In this document: one piece after another, positions 9,047 to 17,741 of the stretch
Numbering within the stretch: position 1 is the first letter of the stretch
How the letters are laid out: every line of letters begins with the position of its first letter
Translations under genes and position numbers: made by a program
Notes under the pieces: model-generated
Database searches by the model: none
Seen by the model: only the letters and a program-made list of their open reading frames with translations
What the model was told of the DNA's origin: nothing
Assembly: GCF_026015885.1 (NCBI RefSeq)
Contig: NZ_JAPDUG010000001.1
Span: forward strand, 558,001-622,000
Reading direction: 5' to 3'
Length of the DNA stretch: 64,000 nt
Origin: Halocynthiibacter sp. SDUM655004
GTDB taxonomy: Bacteria; Pseudomonadota; Alphaproteobacteria; Rhodobacterales; Rhodobacteraceae

Positions 9047-9259
9047 TTACTTAAGAACAAGACCGCCTTTTGTTACGGCGTTGACCAAGCCTTTGCTGGC
9101 CTTGTCTGTCTTACCTTTTCCGCCATTGTTTTTCCCGGCGGGTGGGCTCAGGCTATCAACAGTCCAAACAGTTTTGCCGGATTTAGTTTGAACTTCTGCA
9201 GCAGTAGCAGGGAGTGCAAGCGCAACGAGCGAAGCGGCGGTAAGTGCGATGATTTTCAT
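9047..9259 (-). CDS. Small secreted basic protein, unknown function
   Basis: 70-residue protein with an evident Sec signal peptide MKIIALTAASLVALALPATAA. The mature part, about 48 residues, starts EVQTKSGKTVWTVDSL and is rich in Lys, Gly, Asn and Thr, with a GKNNGGKGKTDKASKG stretch and no Cys. GGAGG lies 4 bases upstream of the start at 9259, making it a well-supported gene despite its size. It is monocistronic, convergent with the dpp operon. I do not recognise the family. It may be a periplasmic or exported basic peptide. Confidence 0.7.
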   Translation of the reverse strand: MKIIALTAASLVALALPATAAEVQTKSGKTVWTVDSLSPPAGKNNGGKGKTDKASKGLVNAVTKGGLVLK

Positions 9260-9343
9260 AATATCCTCCAAAATGTGTTAACGTAGGGTAGTACGAGGAC
9301 GAATTCGCTACGGATCAAATCATCACGAAGCTGTGAACTCTGG

Positions 9344-9365
9344 ACTGCTGCTAGCAGTGTTTTTT
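9344..9365 (+). terminator. Orphan terminator-like hairpin
   Basis: ACTGCT-gct-AGCAGT followed by G and six T on the plus strand, between two minus-strand genes. No plus-strand coding gene ends here; it could close a short untranslated transcript or be chance. Confidence 0.35.
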
Positions 9366-9411
9366 AGCGCGGGCGAAGTGAAATTGAACCCTGCCCACAC
9401 CAATCTAAGAG

Positions 9412-10521
9412 CTAAAGCAACCCGCGTCTTGCGAGGTTGGTCATGAGTGCGCGGGCGCCAAATGTCCACTCGGGGCATTCGGTCGAGAGTTTCACCGTGT
9501 TGGTGAGCGCGCCAAGATCATCACAGGAGATTGTCACGACGTCGCCGATTTTGTGGGTGAAACCACCACCGGGTGTGTCGCGGTCTTGGGTCGGAGCAAA
9601 GAGCGTGCCGAGGAACAACATGAAGCCGTCGGGGTATTGATGGTGACGTCCGATTGTCTGTTTGACAAGATTTGCGGGATCGCGGCTGATCTGGTTCATC
9701 GAAGAATGGCCTTCGAGCAGGAAGCCATCCTCGCCCTCAACACGCAGATCAACTTCGGCATTACGAACGTTGTCGAGCGTGAAGCTATCGTCAAAGAGGC
9801 GGATCATCGGGCCGATGGCGCAGGATGCGTTGTTGTCCTTTGCTTTGGAGAGCAAGAGCGCGGAGCGACCTTCGACATCGCGCAGGTTCACGTCATTGCC
9901 GAGCGTTGCGCCCTTAATCTCGCCTCGGGAATTCACGGCAAGCACGACCTCTGGTTCTGGGTTGTTCCAGTTGGAGATGGGATGCAGCCCGATATCTGCG
10001 CCATGGCCGACCGAGGAGAGGACCTGTGCCTTTGAAAACACTTCTGCGTCTGGGCCGATACCAACTTCGAGATACTGGCTCCACAACCCTTCGGCAATCA
10101 AGGCCTGCTTCACAGCTTCGGCTTCTTCCGATCCGGGTGTGATATTTGAAAGGCTGTCGCCAATTCGCGCGCCGATCCGAGCGCGGATGTCTTGTGCTTT
10201 AGAAGCGTCGCCTGCGGCCTGCTCTTCGATTACGCGCTCAACCATCGAGCCGGCGAATGTTACGCCGCATGCTTTGACAGATTGCAAATCGCAGGGTGCA
10301 AGCCATGTGTGACTGTCATCCAAAGAGCCAACTAGCGAGCCTTTTGCGGATTTCACATAGGCGGCAGCGTCCTCGCGTTCGAGGATATCACGCACGGTCG
10401 GGGCTTCTTTGCTGGTGATGTCAAAGAGTTGGCCGTCGCGAAGCGTCACGATAGCTGGGCCAATACCCGCGCGTTCGATGCGCCCGAGCCAAATACCGTC
10501 GGGAAGGGAGAGTTTTGTCAT
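9412..10521 (-). CDS. FAH-superfamily enzyme, XylX-like 2-keto-3-deoxy sugar acid dehydratase/hydrolase
   Basis: 369-residue member of the fumarylacetoacetate hydrolase superfamily. The catalytic part carries the family's acidic metal site and long conserved blocks such as 'WNNPEPEVVLAV', 'GNDVNLRDVEGRSALLL' and 'HHQYPDGFMLFLGTLFAP'. Length and these blocks resemble, from memory, the 2-keto-3-deoxy-D-xylonate dehydratases (XylX type) more than the shorter 2,4-diketo-3-deoxy-L-fuconate hydrolases of the same superfamily. It is coupled to the lactonase gene upstream (start overlaps its stop by 4 bases), so it acts on a sugar-acid intermediate of fucose or a related deoxysugar. Exact reaction (second dehydration or C-C hydrolysis) is unresolved. 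Confidence 0.8.
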   Translation of the reverse strand: MTKLSLPDGIWLGRIERAGIGPAIVTLRDGQLFDITSKEAPTVRDILEREDAAAYVKSAKGSLVGSLDDSHTWLAPCDLQSVKACGVTFAGSMVERVIEEQAAGDASKAQDIRARIGARIGDSLSNITPGSEEAEAVKQALIAEGLWSQYLEVGIGPDAEVFSKAQVLSSVGHGADIGLHPISNWNNPEPEVVLAVNSRGEIKGATLGNDVNLRDVEGRSALLLSKAKDNNASCAIGPMIRLFDDSFTLDNVRNAEVDLRVEGEDGFLLEGHSSMNQISRDPANLVKQTIGRHHQYPDGFMLFLGTLFAPTQDRDTPGGGFTHKIGDVVTISCDDLGALTNTVKLSTECPEWTFGARALMTNLARRGLL

Positions 10522-11354
10522 GATTTGTCCTTTAATTTGTAGGCGCGTTGGGCGTTGCCACCCATAATCGCGGCTCGCTCTGCTTCAGAGAGCGAGGCCA
10601 GAAACTGTTCTGTCATTCCGACCCATTCCTGATAGGTCGTGGCAAGCGTGCAGACCGGCCAGTCGCTTCCCCAGATGAGGCGCGTTGGTCCGAATGTTTC
10701 GAGTAGCTGGTCCACATAGGGCTTCACCGCTTCAAACGACCAACGATCATCGGCCTCGGTGGCGAGGCCCGACAGTTTACAAAAGGCCGTGGTGTCGTTG
10801 GCGATCTTGGACATACCGTTGGCCCAATCGTCGAATTCCGCGTTGCGGATTTGAGGTTTGGAGGCGTGGTCGATCACACAAGTCAGTCCGCTGTGGCGCG
10901 TGAGAAGCGTGTGTAGGTTGTCGAGATGGATTGGGAAGGTCAGCGCATCAAAGGCAAGATTGTGTGCCTGAAGCGCGTCAAACACAGATGTGAATTGCTC
11001 AGTTAGCATCCAGTCAGGGTCCGGAATGCTCTGGATCATCGGCCGAACACCCACAAGATGCGGGTCACGGGCGAGCTTCTCAAGCGTAGCGATTGCGTCT
11101 TTGGCTTCAAAATCAATCCAGCCGACAACGCCGCTGATCATCTCGTGGGTTGCAGCCAACTCCAGAAGGTACTCTGTTTCGGCCACTGTTGGTGCGGCTT
11201 GAACTGCGATTGTTCCGTCTATTTTTGCTGTCTCGAGCATTGGTGCGAGATCGGCCGGGAGAAAATCCCGATAGATATCCGCCAATTCCGGTGTGAGCCA
11301 ATCATAGTCGCCACGGGCGAGCGCCCAGAAATGCTGGTGTGCATCGATCCGCAT
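10518..11354 (-). CDS. Amidohydrolase, probable L-fuconolactonase
   Basis: 278-residue COG3618-type amidohydrolase. The N-terminus MRIDAHQHFWAL holds the metal-binding HxH and is followed by 'DYDWLTPELADIYRDFLPADLAPML', the hallmark of L-fucono-1,5-lactonases and 2-pyrone-4,6-dicarboxylate-hydrolase relatives. The C-terminal 'LIWGSDWPVC' supplies the conserved Asp. It probably opens the lactone made by the neighbouring aldose dehydrogenase. Lies 2 bases downstream of the aldo-keto reductase gene and overlaps the FAH gene, so the three are co-translated. Confidence 0.86.
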   Translation of the reverse strand: MRIDAHQHFWALARGDYDWLTPELADIYRDFLPADLAPMLETAKIDGTIAVQAAPTVAETEYLLELAATHEMISGVVGWIDFEAKDAIATLEKLARDPHLVGVRPMIQSIPDPDWMLTEQFTSVFDALQAHNLAFDALTFPIHLDNLHTLLTRHSGLTCVIDHASKPQIRNAEFDDWANGMSKIANDTTAFCKLSGLATEADDRWSFEAVKPYVDQLLETFGPTRLIWGSDWPVCTLATTYQEWVGMTEQFLASLSEAERAAIMGGNAQRAYKLKDKS

Positions 11355-11356
11355 AT

Positions 11357-12379
11357 CTATCCCTTCTTGTATGGCGTTGAAGTGGGTGTTGGAGCTTGCT
11401 CGTGAAGCAAGCCTTGCGCACGGAGATCAGACCAAAACGCTTCGGGAATGTCGGTAAAGGCCCATTCGAGAGTCTGGTCGAGTTCAGTTGTATTGCGCAG
11501 ACCAGGGATAACGGACGCCACAAGTGGATGCGCGAGAGGGAACTGAAGCGCTGCTGCAGCGAGCGGGACGCCGTGATCCTGTGCGGTGGCCTTTAGGCGC
11601 TTTACGCGGGCGACAACATCTTCAGGGGCCGCGCCATAATTCCATGTATCTCCGCCAGCAAGAATGCCGGAGTTATATGGACCGCCGAGGATGATAGAGG
11701 TTTTCGCTTCCTCACATTCGGGAAGCAGATCGTCCAGAGAACCTTGTTCCAGAAGGGTGTAGCGACCCGCGAGGAGAAACGCATCCCAATCACCAATCTT
11801 TAGGCAATCGCGGCAGACCTTCGTTTCGTTCACACCGATGCCGATTGCTTTGATCTGACCGTTCTTGCGCAATTCGTCGAGCGCGCGATAACCGCCCTGT
11901 TCGAGGTCTTTGAAATGGCGAGCATTGTCCTCGCCGTGGGTCATTTCACCAATGTCATGCACCAACAACATATCGATCCGATCAAGACCAAGGCGCTGAA
12001 GGCTATCTTCGAACGAGCGCATAATGGCGTCATACCCATAGTCAAACACTTGATGGAAGGGCAGCGCATCAGGCCAGCCAAGTGCTCCTGCATCCGCAGG
12101 GAGACCTGGTTTCATAAGCCGACCGACTTTGGTTGAGAGGATATAGTCTGTATCGCGAATGGCATCGCCGACCATACGTTCCGAGCGGCCAAAGCCGTAA
12201 AATGGCGCGGTATCGTAATAGCGATAGCCAACGTCACGTGTTCGGGCCATCATTTCGCGCGCTGCGGTATTGTCGTTCGCTTGCAACAGACCACCAAGCG
12301 GCGCGCCGCCAAAACCGAGGACTGGCAAGCTGAGGGCGCCGCTGGCTAAAGTGCGTTCAGGGAGAGAGAGTTTGGTCAT
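11357..12379 (-). CDS. Aldo/keto reductase, probable L-fucose (aldose) 1-dehydrogenase
   Basis: 340-residue TIM-barrel oxidoreductase. Catalytic tetrad visible: Asp and Tyr in 'YYDTAPFYGFGRSE', Lys in 'LSTKVGR' and His in 'LLVHDIG'. The start MTKLSLPER resembles that of the downstream FAH gene product, hinting at a shared leader of coupled genes. Members of this AKR subgroup (D-threo-aldose/L-fucose dehydrogenases) oxidise the sugar to its lactone with NAD(P). The next gene encodes a lactonase, which supports this. Start overlaps the IclR stop (ATGA). Confidence 0.85.
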   Translation of the reverse strand: MTKLSLPERTLASGALSLPVLGFGGAPLGGLLQANDNTAAREMMARTRDVGYRYYDTAPFYGFGRSERMVGDAIRDTDYILSTKVGRLMKPGLPADAGALGWPDALPFHQVFDYGYDAIMRSFEDSLQRLGLDRIDMLLVHDIGEMTHGEDNARHFKDLEQGGYRALDELRKNGQIKAIGIGVNETKVCRDCLKIGDWDAFLLAGRYTLLEQGSLDDLLPECEEAKTSIILGGPYNSGILAGGDTWNYGAAPEDVVARVKRLKATAQDHGVPLAAAALQFPLAHPLVASVIPGLRNTTELDQTLEWAFTDIPEAFWSDLRAQGLLHEQAPTPTSTPYKKG

Positions 12380-13185
12380 TTGGTTTCCATTCCGGTTAAG
12401 TGTTCGCCACGGAAATAGGCGCTGAGTTCTTCAGCGATCTTTGAGATTTCGCGTGCGGCGTCTTTGCGCGAGGCGGCTTTGTGGCCGTCAACGCGCTCAA
12501 GATAAGGGCAGGTTAGGGCGGCAATAGCATTCCCCGATGGGTCGAATATCGGGTATGTTAGGTTGGTCACGCCATAGAGCGTTTCGGATTTCTTATTATA
12601 GTAGCCGCGTCGTTTGACCTCGGCGACTTCGGTCAAGAACTTGTCGCGGTCGAGGGGCGGTTCGCCAGATACCGGCGCATGCCCGCTGATAAGCTCCTCG
12701 CGCTCGGCCTCGCTTCTGAAGGCCGCAAGAACACGACCTGCGCCCGAGTTCCAGAGCCCAAGGACAGCGCCGGTTCGAATCATCAGCCCCCAATTGCCAG
12801 GTGCCTCTACGGAGAGAATCACAACGATCGCTGCGTCGTTCTCCATGACGATATGACAGGACTGGCGAATGCTGCGCGCGAATTGCCGCATAAGAGGCTG
12901 CGCAACCTCCAGAACACGCTCGATTGGTGCGTGCTGCTGGGCCGTGGAAAATAGCTTCAAGCTCAACGAATATTGGTCTTTTGCAACACGCGAGACATAG
13001 CCGCGGCGCACCAAAGTCGAGAGCATCCGGTAGATTTCGCCCTGTGATTTATCGAGCGATTTCGCGATTGCGGACTGCGTCATCCCGCTCTCGTGCGCGG
13101 CCAGCAACTCAATAATGTCCAACCCTTTCTCAAGGGCTGGAGCGCGATATTTTACTGGGTCTTCGAGCTTCTTTTGCTGGGCCAT
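12376..13185 (-). CDS. IclR-family transcriptional regulator
   Basis: 269 residues: N-terminal winged helix (about 14-75, 'ALEKGLDIIELLAAHESGMTQ', 'SQGEIYRMLSTLVRRGYV') and a C-terminal effector domain. The start at 13185 has AGGAAGG upstream; a longer frame to 13245 would run into the promoter region. It is the first gene of the fucose-oxidation operon (regulator-dehydrogenase-lactonase-FAH), so it probably controls its own operon in response to a sugar acid. No IclR-type operator was firmly recognised in the 212-bp gap before the divergent transporter operon. Confidence 0.9.
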   Translation of the reverse strand: MAQQKKLEDPVKYRAPALEKGLDIIELLAAHESGMTQSAIAKSLDKSQGEIYRMLSTLVRRGYVSRVAKDQYSLSLKLFSTAQQHAPIERVLEVAQPLMRQFARSIRQSCHIVMENDAAIVVILSVEAPGNWGLMIRTGAVLGLWNSGAGRVLAAFRSEAEREELISGHAPVSGEPPLDRDKFLTEVAEVKRRGYYNKKSETLYGVTNLTYPIFDPSGNAIAALTCPYLERVDGHKAASRKDAAREISKIAEELSAYFRGEHLTGMETK

Positions 13186-13335
13186 GTGCCTTCCTTTTGG
13201 CCGGACGGTAGAGGGGGCAGGATATTGGGTCAATACAAAATGCAAATAAGAATTATCTATTCATATATGACGAAGCGACCTGTGCCTTGTTTTTGTTGAA
13301 TAATCGAAAAAAATGTCGATTTCAACAAAAATGCA

Positions 13336-13349
13336 TATTGCATACAGTA
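13336..13349. promoter_or_regulatory. Fucoside-regulon operator, site 1
   Basis: TATTGCATACAGTA, 12 of 14 identical to the perfect palindrome at 20086-20099; the flanks (ATGCA before, ATAAxCAT-like after) match too. It lies about 50 bases upstream of the sugar importer start at 13398, within the divergent promoter region shared with the IclR gene. Probably bound by the GntR protein at 17742-18752. Confidence 0.65.
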
Positions 13350-13397
13350 ATCATTTATGGAAACCTAGTGAGCATCGAAACGACGGATGGAACGAAC

Positions 13398-14492
13398 ATG
13401 GCTCGAGTCAAAATTGATGCTCTGAGAAAAAGTTATGGCTCTGCACAGGTCATTCACGACATTGATCTTGATGTGCGTGACAAGGAGTTTGTGGCGCTTG
13501 TTGGTCCTTCGGGATGCGGTAAGTCGACGACCCTTCGTATGCTGGCCGGACTCGAAGATATTACAGGCGGGACCATCTCGATTGATGATCAGGTGATCAA
13601 CGATCTTGACCCTGCGGACCGTGGTATCGCGATGGTGTTCCAATCCTACGCGCTTTACCCGCATATGTCGGTTGCCAAGAACATGTCGTTCGCGCTTCGG
13701 GTGGCAGGTAAGCCGAAAGCCGAGATTGATGCGCGTGTCAAAGAGGCTGCGCGTATTCTGCACCTTGAAGAATACCTTGATCGCCGCCCTGCGGATCTTT
13801 CGGGCGGTCAGCGCCAGCGCGTTGCAATGGGGCGGGCGATTGTGCGTCGTCCGGATGTATTCTTGTTTGACGAGCCGCTGTCCAACCTCGACGCCAAGCT
13901 GCGCACCCAGATGCGCACAGAGATTAAGCGGATTCACCAAGAGGTCGGCGCAACAACTGTTTACGTGACGCACGATCAGGTCGAGGCGATGACCTTGGCG
14001 GATCGTATTGTCATTATGCGTGGCGGACACATCGAACAGGCCGGTGCGCCTGACGAGGTGTATAACCACCCAGAGTCTGAATTCGTGGCGTCCTTCATCG
14101 GCTCTCCGCCCATGAACCTCACGCCTGCTGAGGTCGCCGATGGCGGCCTTGTTCTTGAGGATGGTACCAAGCTCCCTGTCAATCTGGCACGGTTCGAGGG
14201 CCTCTCTGCTGGTGACAAGGTGACATTTGGCCTGCGTCCCGATGACATTGTTCTAAGTGGGCACGGTATGGACGTTAACGAGCCTTGGAACAGCAAGGGG
14301 ACCGTCAACCTATCTGAGCCTTTGGGGGGTGAAACGCTTGTATTCTTCCCCTTCGCCGGAAGCGAGTGGATCGCAAAAATGCTGAAACCACGAGCACTTA
14401 AGGTGGGCGAAGCCATCGACCTGCAATTCGACCTGTCGCGCTGTCACCTCTTTGACCGCGCCTCGGGCAAACGCATCAACAACACGAAATAA
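13398..14492 (+). CDS. Sugar ABC transporter ATPase (UgpC/MalK/MsmK type)
   Basis: 364-residue CUT1 ATPase. Walker A GPSGCGKS at 36-43, signature 'LSGGQRQRV', Walker B 'VFLFDEPLSNLDAKL', followed by a C-terminal TOBE/OB regulatory domain from about 235 ('FGLRPDDIVL'). The start at 13398 (MARVKIDALRKSYG) fits the family; an upstream frame to 13287 is a leader artefact. First gene of a CUT1 operon (ATPase, binding protein, two permeases). The C-terminal domain is of the type that can serve several importers, so it may also energise the ATPase-less alpha-galactoside importer at 47955-51089. Confidence 0.92.
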   Translation: MARVKIDALRKSYGSAQVIHDIDLDVRDKEFVALVGPSGCGKSTTLRMLAGLEDITGGTISIDDQVINDLDPADRGIAMVFQSYALYPHMSVAKNMSFALRVAGKPKAEIDARVKEAARILHLEEYLDRRPADLSGGQRQRVAMGRAIVRRPDVFLFDEPLSNLDAKLRTQMRTEIKRIHQEVGATTVYVTHDQVEAMTLADRIVIMRGGHIEQAGAPDEVYNHPESEFVASFIGSPPMNLTPAEVADGGLVLEDGTKLPVNLARFEGLSAGDKVTFGLRPDDIVLSGHGMDVNEPWNSKGTVNLSEPLGGETLVFFPFAGSEWIAKMLKPRALKVGEAIDLQFDLSRCHLFDRASGKRINNTK

Positions 14493-14518
14493 CAGCACGT
14501 TCAACGGAGGAGGAACTC

Positions 14519-15787
14519 ATGATTAAGAACGGACTATACGCAACGGGCATCGCTATGTCTGCGTTGCTGGCTAATGTGGCCACTGCGGAAACAACAGTTG
14601 TTTTCCAAGGAATGGGCGCAGAGCGCGAAGCCTTTAACAAGGAAGCGATCCGCCTGTTCGAAGAGCAAAACCCAGACATCAAGATCGACTATAGCTGGGT
14701 TGCAAACGAGCCATATAAGACCGGCATCAAAGTGATGCTTGAGTCTAACTCTCCGCCCGATCTTTACTTTGTTTGGGCCGGTTCCTTTGCAAATGATTTC
14801 GTGGATAGCGGCGTTGCCGAGAATATCCTCGACAGCTATGAGCGTGGCGATGCTTGGGGCGAAGCGCCCGCAGGCGTTGTGGACCAGTTCCGCTATAAAG
14901 ACGGCCTCTATGGCGCGCCTGGCCAGCTGTACACAAAGTACTTCTGGAAGAACGATGCGTTCTTTGAGGAAAACAATCTAACAGCTCCAGAAACAATCGA
15001 CGAGCTGATCGGTATGTGTCACCAGATCCGCGAAATCGATCCGCTGATGACGCCCGTTTCTTTCGGTGCATCGGAAAGCTGGACGATCAACCACTACCTG
15101 ACCATCTTGTTCCAGCGTCATGTTGATCTGGAGACGATGCAAGGTGACTGGCACCTGACCAACGACGAAGAAAACCTTTGGGCGCATCCTGGTTACCTCA
15201 ACGCGTTGAAAGATTTCAAACGTTTGGAAACCGAAGGCTGCTTCAACGACGGTATCAACTCGGTTGATCCTGGCGTGTCTCGCACAATGTTCGCTACAGA
15301 GCTTGCAGCGATGACATTCTGCGGTAGCTGGTGCCCACCGATCTTCAACTCCGAAGGGTTCGAAGGCAAATACTCTGCATTCCCGTTCCCGAAAGTTGAA
15401 GGCGGAGCAGGAGACCAAACTGGTGCGCTCGTAGGTGTTCAGGGGTATCAGGTCTCTGCAGCGACCGAAGAGCGTGAGGCAACTCTCAAGTTCCTCAGCT
15501 GGTTGCTGAGCCCAGAGATGCACGCCCTTCAGGCGCGTCTTTCCGGTCAGCTCTCTGCGAACGCAACAGCGCTCAAAGAAGGTGATCTTCCGAAAGAGTC
15601 GGTTGACCTGCTGAACCGTGTTGCTCAGGCAAACGTATCGGTGCCACCGCTCAACACAATCGTTGAGACTTCGGTAAGCGATGTGATCCTCAAGTCGGGT
15701 CAGGATCTGGTTGCCGGAACGGTCACACCAGAAGAGTTCATGGAACGCGTGCGTACTCAGGCTTTGGAAGCAAAGTCGCGGATGTAA
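14519..15787 (+). CDS. Sugar-binding periplasmic protein (family 1), fucoside island
   Basis: 422 residues with a signal peptide (MIKNGLYATGIAMSALLANV, cleaved near AETT). The ribosome binding site GGAGGAGG is strong. Typical CUT1 binding-protein features: 'FEEQNPDIKIDYSWV' near the N-terminus and 'GVQGYQVSAATEEREATLKFLSWLLSP' late. In context (two fucosidases, fucose oxidation) it probably captures a small fucosylated oligosaccharide or fucoside. Followed by a stem-loop before the permeases. Confidence 0.92.
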   Translation: MIKNGLYATGIAMSALLANVATAETTVVFQGMGAEREAFNKEAIRLFEEQNPDIKIDYSWVANEPYKTGIKVMLESNSPPDLYFVWAGSFANDFVDSGVAENILDSYERGDAWGEAPAGVVDQFRYKDGLYGAPGQLYTKYFWKNDAFFEENNLTAPETIDELIGMCHQIREIDPLMTPVSFGASESWTINHYLTILFQRHVDLETMQGDWHLTNDEENLWAHPGYLNALKDFKRLETEGCFNDGINSVDPGVSRTMFATELAAMTFCGSWCPPIFNSEGFEGKYSAFPFPKVEGGAGDQTGALVGVQGYQVSAATEEREATLKFLSWLLSPEMHALQARLSGQLSANATALKEGDLPKESVDLLNRVAQANVSVPPLNTIVETSVSDVILKSGQDLVAGTVTPEEFMERVRTQALEAKSRM

Positions 15788-15798
15788 TCGCGTAAACA

Positions 15799-15827
15799 GG
15801 CGGCGCAGTATCCCTTTATGCGCCGCC
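15799..15827 (+). terminator. Intra-operon stem-loop after binding-protein gene
   Basis: Perfect 9-bp inverted repeat GGCGGCGCA / TGCGCCGCC with an 11-base loop and no T-run. Sits between the binding-protein gene and its permease, as in the other importers of this window. Confidence 0.7.
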
Positions 15828-15858
15828 ACTTACCCCAATTCCCCCAATTCGGAATACG

Positions 15859-16740
15859 ATGATGATTTATAACCGCAAAGTACACGGAACCTACTTCGAC
15901 CTCGTGATGGTTTTGCCCGCGTTGTTGCTGTTTTCAATCTTCATTGTCTGGCCCGCAGTCGAAGCCATTTTCACGTCGCTTTATGCCTCCCCTAACCGTG
16001 GCGGAGATTTTGTCGGCCTTGCAAACTACCGCGAGATGGTTGGCGATCCTGTGTTCTGGATCGCGATGAAAAACAACCTGTTGTTCATCCTCTGCAACCT
16101 TGTGTTTCAGGTCGGGATAGGGACGATCTTCGCCGCCCTGCTTGACCGTGGCGTGCGTCGGTTCTCCACAACGATGCGGACAATTATCTTTGCGCCGCTT
16201 GTGATTGCGCCCGTAGCGATTGGTGTGGTGTGGTCCATGCTGCTTGAGCCGAACTTCGGTATGGTTCGTCAGCTGGCGAATACCGTCGGTATCAAATTGC
16301 CGTCCCAAGGGTTCCTAGGAAATCCAGACCTCGCGTTCTACTCAATCGTGGCTGTTGGTGCGTGGAACTACATCGGTTTCATGATGACAATCATGTTGGC
16401 CTCGATGCAGGCGATCCCGCGCGACCTCTATGAAGCTGCGCGCCTAGATGGCTCCTCTGCGATCCAGACGTTCTTTCACATCACATTGCCCGGCGTTAAG
16501 GGCGCGCTGATCCTCTGTTCGCTCATCGTGATTGTTGGGTCGTTCAAAACCTTCGAGATCGTCTATGTCCTGACCCGCGGTGGCCCAGGTAACACGACAC
16601 AGGTCCTTGGTACCTACATCGTCGAGAGCGCCTTTACACTGTTCCGACCAAACTATGCCGCCGGTATGTCAGTGGTCGTGCTCATCGTCGCAATCTTCTT
16701 CGGATCCCTTCAGGTCCTCACGTCACGCAAACGGAAATAA
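15859..16740 (+). CDS. Sugar ABC transporter permease (MalF/UgpA type)
   Basis: 293 residues with about six membrane segments and the EAA loop 'IPRDLYEAARLDGSSAIQTFFHITLP'. Starts with two consecutive ATG codons; either may be used. The 'LTRGGPGNTTQVLGTYI' motif is typical of CUT1 first permeases. Works with the permease that starts 4 bases downstream and the ATPase at 13398. Confidence 0.93.
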   Translation: MMIYNRKVHGTYFDLVMVLPALLLFSIFIVWPAVEAIFTSLYASPNRGGDFVGLANYREMVGDPVFWIAMKNNLLFILCNLVFQVGIGTIFAALLDRGVRRFSTTMRTIIFAPLVIAPVAIGVVWSMLLEPNFGMVRQLANTVGIKLPSQGFLGNPDLAFYSIVAVGAWNYIGFMMTIMLASMQAIPRDLYEAARLDGSSAIQTFFHITLPGVKGALILCSLIVIVGSFKTFEIVYVLTRGGPGNTTQVLGTYIVESAFTLFRPNYAAGMSVVVLIVAIFFGSLQVLTSRKRK

Positions 16741-16743
16741 CCC

Positions 16744-17619
16744 ATGTCAGCAGTCACACACACCGACCGCGCCGTTGTTCGCGCAAGCCACAAGAGCCAC
16801 CCTGTCGTGCGCTGGCTCCGCCGGAACGTGCCCTATGTTATCCTCGTGTCTTACTGCGTGGTGGTTCTGGTTCCGATCGTTTGGGTTATGTTGGCCTCGG
16901 TCAAAACCCGCCGTGAGGTGTTCCTTTCGCCGCTCGGATTGCCAGACAGCATCCAATGGCAGAACTATTTCAACATCTTTGAAAGCGGCTTTCAGCACTA
17001 CATCTGGAACTCGCTGGTGGTGACGATTGGCTCTGTGGTGCCGATGGTGATCGTGTCGATCATGGCCGCCTATGCGCTGGCGCGGCGTGTGTTTATCGGC
17101 CGTAAAACGATCTATCTCTTGATCGTTTTGACCTATGCGATTCCGATCCACTCTATCTTGATCCCGCTTTATCGGATCGTGGATGACTTCGGCATGCTCA
17201 ACACCTATGCGGGCTTAATCTTGCCGCATATAGCGATTGGTATCCCGTTCTCTGTGGTGATCTTGTATTCGTTCTTCCTCGATTTCCCCGAGGAGTTGGA
17301 AGAGGCTGCGCGGCTGGATGGGTGTTCTCCTTGGCGCATCCTGTTTAGCGTAGTCCTTCCGCTTTCTGCTCCTGCGGTGTTGAGTGTCGTGATTTTTCAG
17401 ACCGTGAGTGTTTGGAACGAGTTCCTTTGGGCCTCTATTGCCACTAGCGGTGAAGAGCGCCGTCTCTGGACCAATGGCATTATGCAGTTCCAAGGCGAAT
17501 ACAGCAGCGATTGGCCCAAAATCCTCGCAGTCGTGAACCTGATGATGGTGCCGCTTCTCGTGATCTACGTCCTGGCCCAGAAGCACTTTGTGCGCGCCTT
17601 TGCTGGAATGGGAAAATAG
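16744..17619 (+). CDS. Sugar ABC transporter permease (MalG/UgpE type)
   Basis: 291 residues, six predicted membrane segments. EAA loop 'FPEELEEAARLDGCSPWRILFSVVLP' and C-terminal 'VLAQKHFVRAFAGMGK', nearly invariant in CUT1 second permeases. Last gene of the importer operon; a terminator follows 17 bases later. Confidence 0.93.
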   Translation: MSAVTHTDRAVVRASHKSHPVVRWLRRNVPYVILVSYCVVVLVPIVWVMLASVKTRREVFLSPLGLPDSIQWQNYFNIFESGFQHYIWNSLVVTIGSVVPMVIVSIMAAYALARRVFIGRKTIYLLIVLTYAIPIHSILIPLYRIVDDFGMLNTYAGLILPHIAIGIPFSVVILYSFFLDFPEELEEAARLDGCSPWRILFSVVLPLSAPAVLSVVIFQTVSVWNEFLWASIATSGEERRLWTNGIMQFQGEYSSDWPKILAVVNLMMVPLLVIYVLAQKHFVRAFAGMGK

Positions 17620-17635
17620 AATTACCTCCCCTAAC

Positions 17636-17668
17636 TGGCCCCCTTTTTTGGAAGGGGGCCATTCTTTT
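17636..17668 (+). terminator. Terminator of the fucoside importer operon
   Basis: Perfect 10-bp inverted repeat TGGCCCCCTT / AAGGGGGCCA followed by TTCTTTT. Confidence 0.88.
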
Positions 17669-17684
17669 GGGTGACAGTCAGACA

Positions 17685-17727
17685 ACACAAAAAAACGGCG
17701 CTCCTATTGGGCGCCGTTTTTTTGTGT
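17685..17727. terminator. Bidirectional terminator between importer and GntR gene
   Basis: Perfect 17-bp inverted repeat: ACACAAAAAAACGGCGC (17685-17701) and its complement at 17711-17727. The A/T runs within the arms allow termination in both directions: read-through from the importer and the minus-strand GntR transcript, whose stop is at 17742. Confidence 0.88.
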
Positions 17728-17741
17728 TTCGATTTTCAGAG

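Noticed and set aside
14978-15829. A 283-codon minus-strand frame opposite the fucoside binding-protein gene
   Set aside because: Antisense to a clear gene, rich in Cys/Arg/His with no domain; same codon-bias artefact.
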